Shown: positions 1 through 10,348, counted from the stretch's first letter. The stretch is DNA of 20,495 nt from Funneliformis mosseae (GCA_910592005.1 CAJVPP010001368.1:1-20495), one strand, 5' to 3'. Numbers and translations: made by a program. The notes: generated by a model from the letters alone, not told the origin.

Positions 1-1242
1 TTAAATTATTTATTATATAATTAAAAATAAAATTTATTATAATATTATATATATTTATAAAATTAATTTAAAAAAAATTTTAATTTTTCATAAAAGTAAA
101 TCAGAAGGGAATTTATAGTAAATAAGCAGGAAAATTTGCCTGCGAACCTCTACAGTTTAAGGGATAATGACCATTTTTAATTTATTATAAAAATTATTTA
201 AATACATTGTAATAAAAAATAAGAAAATTACAAAGAAAAAATAAATATATTTTTTAGTAAAATAAGTTCAGATTTAACATTTATTTAAACAAAAATTTTT
301 TTTAAAATTTCTTATTTTTTACTGCTTGCAAAACATCTATTTAATCAAAATTTTATAAATATAATGATTTTATATTTTAATTAATGTTTTAATTTTTTAT
401 CATTCCTTTTTAAATAATATGAAAGTTTTATTATATAACTTGATCAACATATGACTTAATTTAGGGCAAGCATTATATATTTGACCGGAACTTAACACCA
501 CTTTAGTGCCGGTTGGAATTAGAATAATCACGTGTTATTTTAAAATGTGACTAAAATTATCAACGAAGTCAAAAAACGGGAGTCACTAAAATGACGCATT
601 CATTTCGTTATAATACTCTATTTTAATAATCCTTAATCATCTAATAAATATTATCATGTCAATAAAGTATTTGAATAGTTTCCCAGCATAAGGGTTTGTA
701 AAGAAAAAAAGTTAAAAAATAGTTTATGATTAATTTATTCCAAAACCAAAAAAAAACCAAATTTATTTCGTATACCTTTTCCGTTCTTTTTATGCAAAGT
801 ACTTTAGTTTATGTGTAAGACATTGCTTTAATCCTCAAAGAGAAGGTAAAAGCCGACGAGGTATGGTTAATACCTTATGATGTTTTCAATAACTAAGCAA
901 TAAATTTGATATTCCATGGGAATTAAATTGATTGAATTGAATAAACAAACAAACATCTTGTATTACGTCATTTTAAAAGAACATTCATAACTGGAAATTT
1001 TTGTGATGCCACAAAATCTAGAAAGTAGTACATATTATTAAATCCATACCGATTAAAGTAACGATATTCACTAATTCGTTTCATCGTGTTACACGGAATT
1101 CTTTCATTCAAACCTTCTGCAATAAATTATTGATGTGAGACAAAATTGTATGACGGACAAAAATAGTTCAAACTCTGCAACTTAAACACATGAAACTTGC
1201 CTTAAATATTAATTGTGAAATTCAAAAGAAAGCTAAATAACG
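1..1242. other. AT-rich intergenic region upstream of the Sel1 gene
   Basis: I find no frame with a recognisable protein motif on either strand. Small dyads are present: a near-palindrome at 126-143 with arms GCAGG/CCTGC, and a pair of CCGG-containing stretches around 483-515. No convincing promoter element can be picked out against the AT background. Confidence 0.5.
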
Positions 1243-2466
1243 ATGGATTATGCAGAATATGAAAATAAAAATCTCGATAATTTAGAAAATATCTTTTATC
1301 GGTATCAAAATGCGGCTGAAAATGAAGACAAATTTGCACAATACAGTCTTGCGCAATTATATCGAAAAGGTGAAGGGACAGAGAAAAATTTAGAAAAAGC
1401 TTTCTACTGGTTTCAAAACGCAACAGAAAATGGATATGATTTTGCACAAAATAATCTTGCGTATTCATATGAGAAAGGTGAAGGAACAGAAAAGAATTTA
1501 GAAAAGGCATTTTATTGGTATAATAAGGCTGCTGAAAGTGATTTTTGTTTTGCACAATACAAACTTGGTCGTCTATATGAAAAGGGTGAAGGAACAGAAC
1601 AAAATTTAAAAAAGGCTTATAACTTGTTTAAGAAAGCAGCTGAAAATGATTATGATGTTGCACAGAATCATCTTGCATTTTTATATTATAAAGGCATAGG
1701 AGTAGAAAAGAATTTAGAAAAGGTTATTTATTGGCTCAATAAAGCAGCACAAAAGGAAAACAAAGTTGCTTTATATAATTTAGGCGGATGTTATGAATTA
1801 GGATATGGTGTCGAAAAAGATGAATTTAAAGCATTTGAGTATTATAAAAAATCAGCTGAGTTTAAGGATATAGATGCATTATTTCAACTTGGATATTGTT
1901 ACATAAATGGAATTGGAACAGTTATTGACAGGGAAAAAGGATTTAAATTATTTAATGAGGCAGCCGGAAAAAATGATAATCATGTACCAAATACTTTACA
2001 TGAAAATGATGATAAAATAATTAATGATATAGATAAAGTTAATTTTTGGTACCATAAAGCGGCAGAGAATGACAATAAAGTTGCATTATATAAATTAGGT
2101 GAGTTATATGAATTAGGACAGGGAGTTGATCAAAATGAAACTAGGGCATTTGAATTTTATAAAGAATCAGCCAATCAAGGCCATTCAGAGGCTCTATATA
2201 AAGTTGGATGTTATTATGAACATGGAATTATAGTTGATATTGATAAAGAAAAAGCATTAGAATTGTTTAAAATAGCTGCTAATGAAGGAAATTACAATGC
2301 ACAAAAAAGTCTTGCATATTTATATGAACAAAGTGAAAGAACAGAAAATAATATAGATAACGCTATTTATTGGTACAAGAAAGCTATCGATAATGGATGT
2401 CTTGAAGTTAAAGAAAATCTTGACGGTCTTTTAAAGCAAAAAAAAATCAACTACATAAAATTATAA
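1243..2466 (+). CDS. Sel1-repeat protein, 407 aa, intact single exon
   Basis: The protein is built almost entirely of about nine 36-residue Sel1-like (TPR-type) helical repeats, at roughly residues 31-66, 67-102, 103-138, 139-174, 175-210, 211-243, 277-312, 315-349 and 351-386. Each carries the pattern A..Y.LG.LYE.G.G...N..KAF.WY.KAAE. Residues 244-276 are a degenerate spacer or broken repeat rich in Asn and Asp. Family knowledge: Sel1 repeats are protein-interaction scaffolds, and in arbuscular mycorrhizal fungi they often follow a kinase domain; no kinase domain is seen upstream here. There is no signal peptide or membrane segment, so a cytosolic adaptor is inferred. The Met at 1243 is the first in frame and lies 12 residues before the first helix. 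Lys/Glu/Asn-rich codons match the AT-rich genome. A possible polyadenylation signal AATAAA lies at 2620-2625. The partner is unknown. Confidence 0.9.
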   Translation: MDYAEYENKNLDNLENIFYRYQNAAENEDKFAQYSLAQLYRKGEGTEKNLEKAFYWFQNATENGYDFAQNNLAYSYEKGEGTEKNLEKAFYWYNKAAESDFCFAQYKLGRLYEKGEGTEQNLKKAYNLFKKAAENDYDVAQNHLAFLYYKGIGVEKNLEKVIYWLNKAAQKENKVALYNLGGCYELGYGVEKDEFKAFEYYKKSAEFKDIDALFQLGYCYINGIGTVIDREKGFKLFNEAAGKNDNHVPNTLHENDDKIINDIDKVNFWYHKAAENDNKVALYKLGELYELGQGVDQNETRAFEFYKESANQGHSEALYKVGCYYEHGIIVDIDKEKALELFKIAANEGNYNAQKSLAYLYEQSERTENNIDNAIYWYKKAIDNGCLEVKENLDGLLKQKKINYIKL

Positions 2467-3204
2467 GATAAAGTTATTTCGGTTATTTCAAATTAAATTG
2501 TAGTAATTTTTTGTTTTACATTAACCGTTTAATACAGAATAGCATTTGATTACAAAATACCAATTCACAGTTAATTGAGGAATTTAAATATTTATAATTG
2601 TAATTTACAAATTAGCCTTAATAAAAGTTTTAAAAAAAAAAATTCATAGCATAAATACTGGGTTTAGAAACAGAAGAAACTCTTTCAATATTTAATTTCT
2701 AATCTTTTAATATGAGGCTACTGTTGAACTTCGAAATCTAAGTCTTAGTATAAGACTTGGAAACTCTACAGTAAATAAAGTTTTATTTTAAATTTTCCTC
2801 TTTCTTCGTGTCTTCACAAAGGTTTCGATTATGAAACTAATTACAACACAAGTGAATTGTCAAATTGTAATATAATAGGATACAATCCCAGGCTAACAGC
2901 GATTTCCTTTATAAATCCGAATAATACGTATTTATCTCACACTATTTCGCTATTTCATAATTTTTTTTAAGTGAAATTAATTAAATATTGAGCAAAAACA
3001 ATATTATGTCGTAAAACTAAAGTTTTGGCATATAAGCAGAAAATAATACATGTTTATATTTTAAAAATAAAGTTTTAAATGAAATAGCAATTAAGTTATT
3101 CACAAAGAATGAGATGTGATAATATAGCTACAGGAAAAAAAACACATTTTATATTGATTTAAATTGGCAGATAAGTGAGATTGAAAATGGGGTAAGGTTG
3201 AAAC
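2467..3204. other. Intergenic spacer between the Sel1 gene and a Sel1 relic
   Basis: No gene is visible. A perfect 8-bp stem with a 3-nt loop lies at 2740-2758 (AAGTCTTA, GTA, TAAGACTT). The rest is AT-rich DNA; it may be the decayed front of the neighbouring Sel1 copy, but no readable repeat was found before about 3205. Confidence 0.4.
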
Positions 3205-3365
3205 TTATTAGATCATGAAGTTGTGGCTGATGTTGATAAACATAAGGAATTTGTAATTACTAAAAAAGGACATAGTAATCTCAAAGAAGGGGGAAGTTTA
3301 GACAGTGTTATAAATAAATAACGCTATCTATTGGTATGAAAAACTGTAGAAAATGGATATTTATT
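3205..3365 (+). pseudogene. Decayed fragment of a second Sel1-repeat gene
   Basis: Translation in shifting frames gives pieces that track the last two repeats of the intact Sel1 gene in order: DHEVVADVDKHKEF (compare EHGIIVDIDKEKAL), KKGHSNLKEGG, then NNAIYWYEK and TVENGY (compare DNAIYWYKKAIDNGC). At least two frameshifts and stop codons such as TAA near 3319 separate the pieces. It lies about 740 bp downstream of the intact copy on the same strand, which suggests an old tandem duplication of a Sel1 gene of which only the C-terminal end can still be read. It cannot encode a useful protein. Confidence 0.72.
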
Positions 3366-3830
3366 ATATAAAATACGTTTTGATTTCATTTTTCGATTGT
3401 ATAATTATAAGAAGAAGACAAAATATATGATAATCTTGTTCATGTCTTTTATATATTTAACTTCATTTAATAAAAATGATTTTGTGAATAAAATTATCTA
3501 CATGCGATCCGACGAAGCAATTGCCGAGTTACAAGACCGATTTATATAAATCAATCAACTAGGGACTCCAGCAAAGAATTTTGCTTGAAGCTAAAATATC
3601 TACCTTGCAGAGAATAATAATAAATACGAATAAATTCAAGTATTTGAGATAGTTTAATCGTTTCATATTAATTACTTAATAAATCGATTTCCGTCATTAT
3701 AAATATTTATCTCCTATACCACGGATAAATGTTATTTAAAATCCAAAATATAGCAATTATAAAATATAATATTTCAATTCTTCTGCACCAACAAAAGCCC
3801 TTGATCATATATAACAAATTACTTATTAAA
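3366..3830. other. Intergenic DNA, nothing recognised
   Basis: No motif-bearing frame is visible on either strand. A short minus-strand frame crossing 3707-3892 runs through the poly-T tract and is treated as chance. Confidence 0.4.
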
Positions 3831-3855
3831 TTTTTTTTTTTTTTTTTTTTTTTTT
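3831..3855. repeat. Poly-T homopolymer, 25 nt
   Basis: An uninterrupted run of 25 T is visible. It could be slippage or the poly-A tail of an old minus-strand retroposed sequence, but no retrotransposon body is recognisable beside it. Confidence 0.85.
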
Positions 3856-3971
3856 GACTAGAAGGAACACAAATTGTGCTTATACTTAACAAATTTTCAT
3901 CATCTGATAGAAATTAAAAAAAAAACCATAATTAGTTTACCTTTTTTATATTACAATATAATTTGTAATAT

Positions 3972-4092
3972 ACCGGTTAAAGATTTTTTTAACCGGTTTC
4001 TATCTATCCTTTAACTCCGGCCGAAATTCAATTTCCGGCCAGAATTAAGAAGTTTATGATTGCAAAAATGATGTCTAACTCCGGCCAAATTT
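3972..4092. repeat. Cluster of CCGG-containing dyads and direct repeats
   Basis: ACCGGTT at 3972-3978 is matched by AACCGGT at 3991-3997, giving a 7-bp stem. Just downstream, GGCCGAAATT and AATTTCCGGCC form an imperfect dyad, and TAACTCCGGCC occurs twice about 64 bp apart. Five CCGG sites in about 110 bp stand out in DNA that otherwise almost lacks them. It is probably a fragment of a small inverted-repeat transposon, but complete ends and target duplications are not visible. Confidence 0.5.
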
Positions 4093-5392
4093 ATTTCTTT
4101 TTTTTGGTAAATAATATCCATCTTCAATTAGCATTAATAATTAGTATTTATTAAGTTTAATAAAATTTAAATTATAAAAGTATAGAGTATTGACATTAAA
4201 GTAACACTTGATTAATTTATTAAATAAATTTAGTATCATAATAATAGTATTTTAATATTCTCTAATTAAAATCTTTTGCTTACACATATTTATGCATACA
4301 AAATTATATATAATATAATAATACTCATACATTATATTAATAGTTTAAAAATTAATAATATACATATTATATCAATTTTAATAGTATAAAAAAGAATATA
4401 AATATTAAACTTTAGTTACTTTATAAAAAAATTGAACTTTTAAAAATAATTATTTTATATATAAAATAATTATTTTTTAAGCTGGTTTATTTTTTCTTTT
4501 ATAATAAATAGAGAATTGCTATTTTATATATAAGATGTTTAAAAATATAAAGGAAATAATATTTTATATATAAAATATTTTCAGATTAATTAGTAAAAAT
4601 AAACTATAATGTAATGTGATAAATAGCAATCTAATCTATATTAATACTAAATTAACTCTAATCTAATTATAACATTATACAATTCTATATAATAATTTTA
4701 TACATATTATATAACTTGTATTAATTTTTCATATTTACTAAAAAATTTTTTAATAAATTTATAAATATAATTATAAAATTTATTTTAAAATTTATTTTAA
4801 AAAATTTTATTATTAATTTTTTTTATATTAGAATTTAATTATTTAAGAAAATTATTTTTATTTATAATAATAATTTATATATAAAATTTATTAAAAAAGA
4901 ATTTAATAATAAGATTTAAATTAAAATCTAAATTTTAACTTATGATATATTAGCTTTTAAGAAATATAATTAAATTGATTAAAAAATTAATATAATTATT
5001 TATTTCAATATTAAAATTTATTAAATTATTTTATATAATATTTAATAATATTATTTAAAATACTAATATTTGATTAAATTAATTTTTAAGTTATATAACA
5101 AAACTCATAAAAAACTTATAATGAAATTAATTAAATTTAAAATTTAAAATTAGTTAAAAAGTTTTATGTAATAGAAATTAATTATAAAAAATATAAAATA
5201 TATGTTTAAACCTATTTTTAATTTAATAAAATATTTATACATTTAATTTTATTAATTTTTTATTAAAGTTTTAATATAATTAAATCATTTTTATAAGGTT
5301 TATATAATTAAATTTTTATTAAATTTCACATATTTTAATAAAATTTATTAAATTTTTAGATTTACATAATAATTTTAAACTATAGTTGTAGA
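4093..5392. other. Extremely AT-rich desert
   Basis: About 1.3 kb of almost pure A/T with short palindromic strings such as TTTTATATATAAAA around 4450-4575. I see no coding frame, RNA gene or transposon end. GATAATTT-like and TTAATTAA-like strings are expected by chance at this composition. Confidence 0.5.
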
Positions 5393-7400
5393 AAAAAATT
5401 ACAAACCCATTTTGGCAAAAATTGAAACTTTTCAGAAATTATTTTGACAGTTTTAAAAGTTTCTATGTATTTTGATAGGTTTCAATGGGTCACAAAAATT
5501 TTGATAGTTTTGATAACAATTTTGCAAATTTGATAGTGTATTACAATGTAAAATACAGAATATAAAAATGATTTTTTATTTTGCTTTTTATTTTAAATTA
5601 AAATAAAGTTTCTAAAACAATACATTATTGATTAAGTAGATTTTAAATTTGAAAGTATTAGCATTTATTAAAAAATTAGAGAAAATTACTTTTTGAAAGA
5701 AAAAGATAATGATGATAATAAAAGTTGAAACTGTATTTATTTTTATAGACAATTTATTTAATTTTAAAAATCAGATCCAGAATATCATATCAAATAATTT
5801 TTTTTAAAGCTAATAAATTATGCTTTTAAATTATATTTTATAAAATTCTTTAAAAATATAATCTTTCAGATTTCCCAATTAAGAATTTACATATTAATGC
5901 TAGTCATAATAAATAAATTGTTTAATTATTGTATTACATGAGAATCTGATTCTAACCTTAAGATGATGATTTTTTCAAATGAAAGTTTAATAGATTAAAT
6001 ACTATTATAAGTTTAAATAAAGTAAAATATAGAAGATAAAATGATGTAATTAGACTTAATTATATTTATTATTTTTTTTATCCTTTATAAATATATAAAT
6101 CTATAATAATAAAAAAATACATGTAGATCTTTAATATTTAGAATATTTGTATAAATAAATTTTTAAATTGTGCAATTTTTAATTTGTATTATATTTACTT
6201 TACGAAATTCAGAGAAGAAATTTTCTATTTTAGCATAATATGATCAGATTACTAAACATTTTTGGCTACAAGAAAGTATATATAATTTTACTATAGTTAC
6301 TCTCTTAGCTTATAATAAAAGACTAGTTTGAACTATGAATTAGTAATTATATTTTCTTTTTTTTTTTTCTTTGATTAATTTATACTAATAAAAAGATACA
6401 TAGTACATGATAGTGAATTGATGATCTGAGGCTCGGGTAATTAATACTGAAGCCTAAGGATTCATACAATGCAAAATAAAAAAAATTGCATTTTGAAATT
6501 ATCAGGAATGCATAGAAATTTAAAAAATGCAAAAAATTTTTTTATTTAGTAAATGATATAAATTTAATTAGAAAAAACATTAAAAAATGTTACATATGAC
6601 AAAAAAAAGTTCATATAATTTGTGTGATATATTTAATGTTGATTACTAATATATGAAAAAAAAATTCATTATTTTAACTAATAATAATTAACTTCTGATT
6701 GTACTAATTCTAATAAATAATAGTATTTTTTTTAGTAATAATAAATGTTTCTGTAATAATAAATTACTATAATAAACTTTTTTTTTTGAGATAATTTTAA
6801 ATATAATAAATTTTCTTGAAAATTTTTTTTTGTTTTTGTTTAATAGTAAATATAATTACTTATTTTTTAAATATGTTAAAAAAAATTTTTTTTAAAGGGA
6901 TACTGAATACCTTTCAAACTCCTCTCTTCTTAGGCTTTTTTTTTATTATTTTTAAATTTTACTTTATTTATTTATTTTATTTATTTACTTTATTTATTTT
7001 ATTTTATTATTATTATTTATTTTTACCTAATTAAACAAAAGTTATATTATATAAACATTACATAACAGTGAATCAGAATTTTTATTTCAAGATATATTAA
7101 TATATAATTAACCCAACTTATTGACTCCAGTATGAAGTAATAAGTTACAGCTAGTAAATATATAAAAGAAAGTGATTCTTACTATATATAATTTGCTTAT
7201 CTTATTAAATAAAAATAATAAGTTACAAAAATTTAAAATTCTATTTTAATATTAGATGGTTTACTATCTGTTGAAACTTTTGTCACCTTTTGAAACTTTT
7301 ACAAATTTGCCTTTAATAAAAATATTTGACAAAATATTTGATAGATTTTGATTTTGATGCCTGTTAAACCTTTGGATTTTACTAGAAACCTTACTTTAAA
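5393..7400. other. AT-rich region bounded by two similar GAAACTTTT-rich segments
   Basis: The stretches near 5393-5545 and 7255-7400 share words such as TTGAAACTTTT, TTTGATAG and GCAAATTTG. Part of the first (5478-5507) resembles the reverse complement of part of the second over about 30 bp at roughly 70 percent. The 1.7 kb between them has no transposase-like frame; the 72-codon frame at 6816-7034 is only homopolymer-driven Phe/Leu/Tyr. An old non-autonomous element is possible but not shown. Confidence 0.25.
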
Positions 7401-7420
7401 TAAATATTATAATAGTTATA

Positions 7421-7710
7421 ATAAGTAATAAATAAGCATTATAGTATTATAACATTATTTATATTATAATTTAGCTAAAAAAGAATCATATAATAATAAT
7501 AATATATAATATATATATTAATTTTAATTTAAATTGTAAAAATCATAATATTGCTAATTAAAGATAATACTGTAACTAATTATAATTAGTAATAAATAAA
7601 CATCACAAGATTGCAACTATTTACAATATTAATATAAATTGAGTTGCAATTAGTTGCATTCAGTGATAAATAAGCATCACATAATTGCAACTAATTGCAG
7701 TGTCATCTTT
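7421..7710. repeat. Degenerate direct repeats with TTGCAA dyads
   Basis: The phrase AGTAATAAATAAGCAT recurs with few changes near 7422, 7588 and 7661. In the last two copies it is followed by ATCACA and GATTGCAACT or AATTGCAACT. Between and after the copies lie mutually complementary words TTGCAATTAGTTGCA and TTGCAACTAATTGCA. The pattern fits a decayed tandem or inverted-repeat element of the desert. Confidence 0.5.
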
Positions 7711-8329
7711 ATTATTAATAATTTAATGCAATCAATAAGTATTCACAATTTTATTAAATCTGATATTATACTTGATGAGCAGATAATTTTTATGATATAA
7801 AATAATTGTAGATATACAGAAGGTACAAAACATATTAGCCATCCTGATTAGTGTAATGCAAAAGTAATACATATTATTATATCTTATTATATCAAGCTAT
7901 AAATTTGTATTTTGATAATTCACAATTGTATCTAAAAATAAAAATAAACAATATGTAATTATGATATATAAATTTGATCGTAAGGATACACAAAAATTTT
8001 TTTACATTTTATTATATGAAAAATTTTGCTGCAGTGATATGTCTTAAAAAGAACTTAATAAAGTCAAAAAGGTGAAATTATTACTGTAAAAAATTAGACC
8101 ATAATTGTTAGTTGCTCTCATTTTTCTGTATAAAGTCTTATTAGCTAAATAAACTTCTAAAGAAATGAACAGGCTGATCAAGAATTCTTAATGAGGGTAA
8201 ATAAAAATATCTCAAGTATTCAGTGGTCAGAAATAAAAACTATTATTATACTTTCTCTCAAATTCATCTAAATGCTATGAATAAATAAATAAAATCATTT
8301 CTAAATAAATTGTTTGTAATAAATTAGCC
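7711..8329. other. AT-rich spacer, possibly the lost N-terminal part of the Tc1 relic
   Basis: No frame can be matched with confidence. By position it could hold the helix-turn-helix half of the transposase that follows, but I could not recognise it. Confidence 0.3.
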
Positions 8330-8985
8330 AGACAAAATATTCATTCATGCATTTCTCATTTGAGTCTATTAATTTCTGAAAGAAATAAAGAAAAATGATT
8401 ACTATAGGCTTGTACTTATAAAACTTGAACTGTGAAAGATTTTAAAAAAGCAGTATAATCAGACGAGTCTATTTACACATAATTTCAAATCTCAAGTTTT
8501 AGGCGGGTATAGTGCGAACTTTCTGAAGAATTTTTATGACAGCTATAGTTCAAAAAAACTTTAGTCGCATGTTTTGGGGATATTTCTCTTGAATTAGTAT
8601 GGGTTCTCTAATTCCATTAGCTGGTTACATAATTGAAAATACACATTGTGAAATTTTAGTTAATTACGCGATTCTCACGATTAAATCTCATGTAAAAAGT
8701 CAAAAAGAAATTTATCAAGAAGGTAACACACCTGTACATACTGCGAAATCTCACATTTCTTCATTGAATCCTCTAATGTTGAGTTGTTTCTCTAGCTAGC
8801 TTAAAGCCCAACATTAACCTTATAGAAAATATTTAGTTGTATATTAAAGTTTAGGATTTGTTAACGTGATTCATAACCATCAAGCATTACGCAATTAGAG
8901 CAGTGAGTCAAGGAAGAATGGAATATGGTACTGTAAATTATTACCATAATTTGATCAAGTCTATACCATATCGGATATATAATAT
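8330..8985 (+). pseudogene. Dead Tc1/mariner-type transposase
   Basis: Family landmarks appear in the right order across several frames. ISERNKEK is near 8370, followed in the same frame (with stops) by TVKDFKK and SDES at 8459-8470, which carries the first catalytic Asp. After a frameshift come MFWGYFS (8569-8589), a stop, and MGSLIPLAG from 8599, matching the family's VMVWGCFSW..GMGPLVPLEG region. QEGNTPVHTAK follows, where the family has Q-x-D-N-APxH; the second catalytic Asp is Gly here. NLIENI, with the catalytic Glu, is near 8815, and NLIKSIPYRI near 8950 matches the usual C-terminal end. There are at least two frameshifts, more than four in-frame stops and one lost catalytic residue, so the copy is inactive. 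Terminal inverted repeats and TA target duplications were not identified. Confidence 0.85.
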
Positions 8986-9382
8986 TTAAATATTTAAAAT
9001 TTAGTATTATATGTAATTCTAGTAACTATATAAAGTGTTTAATAATATAAGAGAAAATATTAAACTTTATTTTTTATAAAGAAAATATTATTATCAAAAT
9101 TATTTAAAATTTGATCTTAAATAAATACAATTTTTTATTATTATAAATTGCTTTTAAATAAATGATAATGAATATATTTAAAATTGACTTTAATTAATTA
9201 ATAAGTAAAATTTCCACTAAAATATAAAACTTATTCACATTATAAAGATTTAACAAAGAATTTAAGTATTATAAGCACTTCATATGATTATTCAAATTCC
9301 AATTCCAATTTTTTTTTGTTATAAATATCCTGAAAATTGAAACAAGAGATAATAACTTGCGTGTAGAGATCTGCAAAAACTT
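8986..9382. other. Intergenic DNA before the tandem spliced-repeat locus
   Basis: AT-rich and without a recognisable frame. The sequence becomes noticeably less AT-rich from about 9355, which may be where the first exon or promoter of the following locus begins. Confidence 0.35.
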
Positions 9383-9499
9383 GTAAGTTGGATCCCTACT
9401 ATATTTGGTAAGGATTTCGTAAACATGCAGATCTTAAAAATTTTACCCAAAATTCTCACGAAAGTATTTTTTTTTACATTTTCTTTGCTTTGTACAATA

Positions 9500-9600
9500 T
9501 CCTTCCGGGTTGGTGGTTAAACTCCGTTAACGTTCAGTGATATTTCCTGTCAGGCAGTAAAGGTTTACAAATGGTTTCAGCTGTTATAATGCTTGGGGCT
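9500..9600 (+). repeat. Core copy 1, shortened and degenerate
   Basis: It aligns with both ends of copies 2 and 3 but lacks about 72 nt in the middle, the segment that follows TTCCTG and runs to CAGGCAG. It also carries changes relative to the others, mostly C to T or G to A, for example CCGGGTTGG, AAACTCC, GATATTTCC and TTTCAGCT. The intron before it has TCTCAC where the others have TCTAAC and lacks the CCAG acceptor, so this unit is probably no longer spliced in the same way. Confidence 0.85.
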
Positions 9601-9680
9601 CAAAATTTGTAGGCACGATCGTATTATAATTTCCGAAAAGCGTCTTCATTCTACAACTATCTACATCAAATATCCTTTTG

Positions 9681-9756
9681 GTAAGTTTTTTTTTACCAAA
9701 TTGTAAGTGATTTATTTTAACCTTTTCTAACGAAAATTACGAAAAATATTTTCCAG
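9681..9756 (+). other. Predicted spliceosomal intron, 76 nt
   Basis: Donor GTAAGT directly after TCCTTTTG, branch-site-like TTTCTAACG at 9725-9733 and acceptor TTTTCCAG. The spacing from branch site to acceptor is about 26 nt, usual for fungal introns. Confidence 0.7.
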
Positions 9757-9793
9757 ATCATTATATTTCATTATTATCTTCATCCAACACGTT

Positions 9794-9969
9794 GCTCCTT
9801 CCGGGTGGGTGGTTAAACCCCGTTATCGTTCAGTGATACTTCCTGCGATGCCCTGTCCCAATACTGACACACCATTAGTATCCTGATGAGATTACTCTCG
9901 TTTGCTTTCGGTCACTGCCAGGCAGTAAAGGCTTACAAATGGTTTCGGCTGTTGTAATGCTTGGGGCTT
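9794..9969 (+). repeat. Core copy 2, 176 nt, full length
   Basis: Within 176 nt it differs from copy 3 at only two positions, both C here and T in copy 3. Possible RNA pairing: CCCCGTTA at the left with TAAT...GGGG at the right, and TCAG-GATACT (about 9830-9840) with AGTATC-CTGA (about 9877-9886), a 10-bp stem with one bulged base. GAGA...TCTC is a further small hairpin candidate, and ACTGCCAGGCAGT is a 13-nt palindrome. No match to a known small RNA class was made. Confidence 0.9.
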
Positions 9970-10058
9970 CAAAATTTGTAGGTACAAATTATTCCGATCG
10001 TATTATAATTTCTGGAAAACGTCTTCATTCACAACCTGCTACGTCAAGTATCCTTTTG

Positions 10059-10132
10059 GTAAGTTTTTTTTTAAAAAAGTGATAATTTTTTTAACTCTTT
10101 CTAACGAAATTTACGAAAATACTTTTTTCCAG
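10059..10132 (+). other. Predicted spliceosomal intron, 74 nt
   Basis: Donor GTAAGT after TCCTTTTG, TTTCTAACG at 10098-10106, and acceptor TTTTTTCCAG. It is clearly homologous to the intron one unit upstream, yet only the splice signals and the stretch around CTAACGAAA are well kept. Confidence 0.7.
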
Positions 10133-10172
10133 ATTATTATATTACATTTACTATCTTTATCCAAAATATGAT

Positions 10173-10348
10173 GCTCCTTCCGGGTGGGTGGTTAAACCCC
10201 GTTATCGTTCAGTGATACTTCCTGCGATGCCCTGTCCCAATACTGACACACCATTAGTATCCTGATGAGATTACTCTCGTTTGTTTTTGGTCACTGCCAG
10301 GCAGTAAAGGCTTACAAATGGTTTCGGCTGTTGTAATGCTTGGGGCTT
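10173..10348 (+). repeat. Core copy 3, 176 nt, full length
   Basis: It is nearly identical to copy 2, starting 379 bp after it. Immediately beyond the core the sequence departs sharply from the other units: GGGGCTTTAATTTTTTAGG here against GGGGCTTCAAAATTTGTAGG in copy 2. The core is therefore conserved far better than its exon flanks. Confidence 0.9.

Noticed and set aside
1202..1555. 117-codon minus-strand frame
   Set aside because: It lies antisense to the first Sel1 repeats, and its His/Phe-rich composition mirrors their codons; it is a shadow frame.
6816..7034. 72-codon Phe/Leu/Tyr-rich plus-strand frame that looks like a membrane protein
   Set aside because: It is produced by T-runs and TTTAT repeats; hydrophobicity follows from composition and there is no motif.
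8599..8799. A separate 66-aa gene
   Set aside because: Its content is the middle of a Tc1-type transposase whose other parts lie before and after it in other frames.
9877..9920. Hammerhead ribozyme suggested by CTGATGAG in the repeat core
   Set aside because: The required GAAA after stem II is absent on this strand, stem II does not form in the right register, and the reverse strand lacks CTGATGA.
9830..9920. C/D-box snoRNA in the repeat core (GTGATAC, CTGA, CTGATGA words)
   Set aside because: The C box is imperfect, no final D box CTGA follows, and there is no terminal stem. The core also sits in predicted exons rather than introns.
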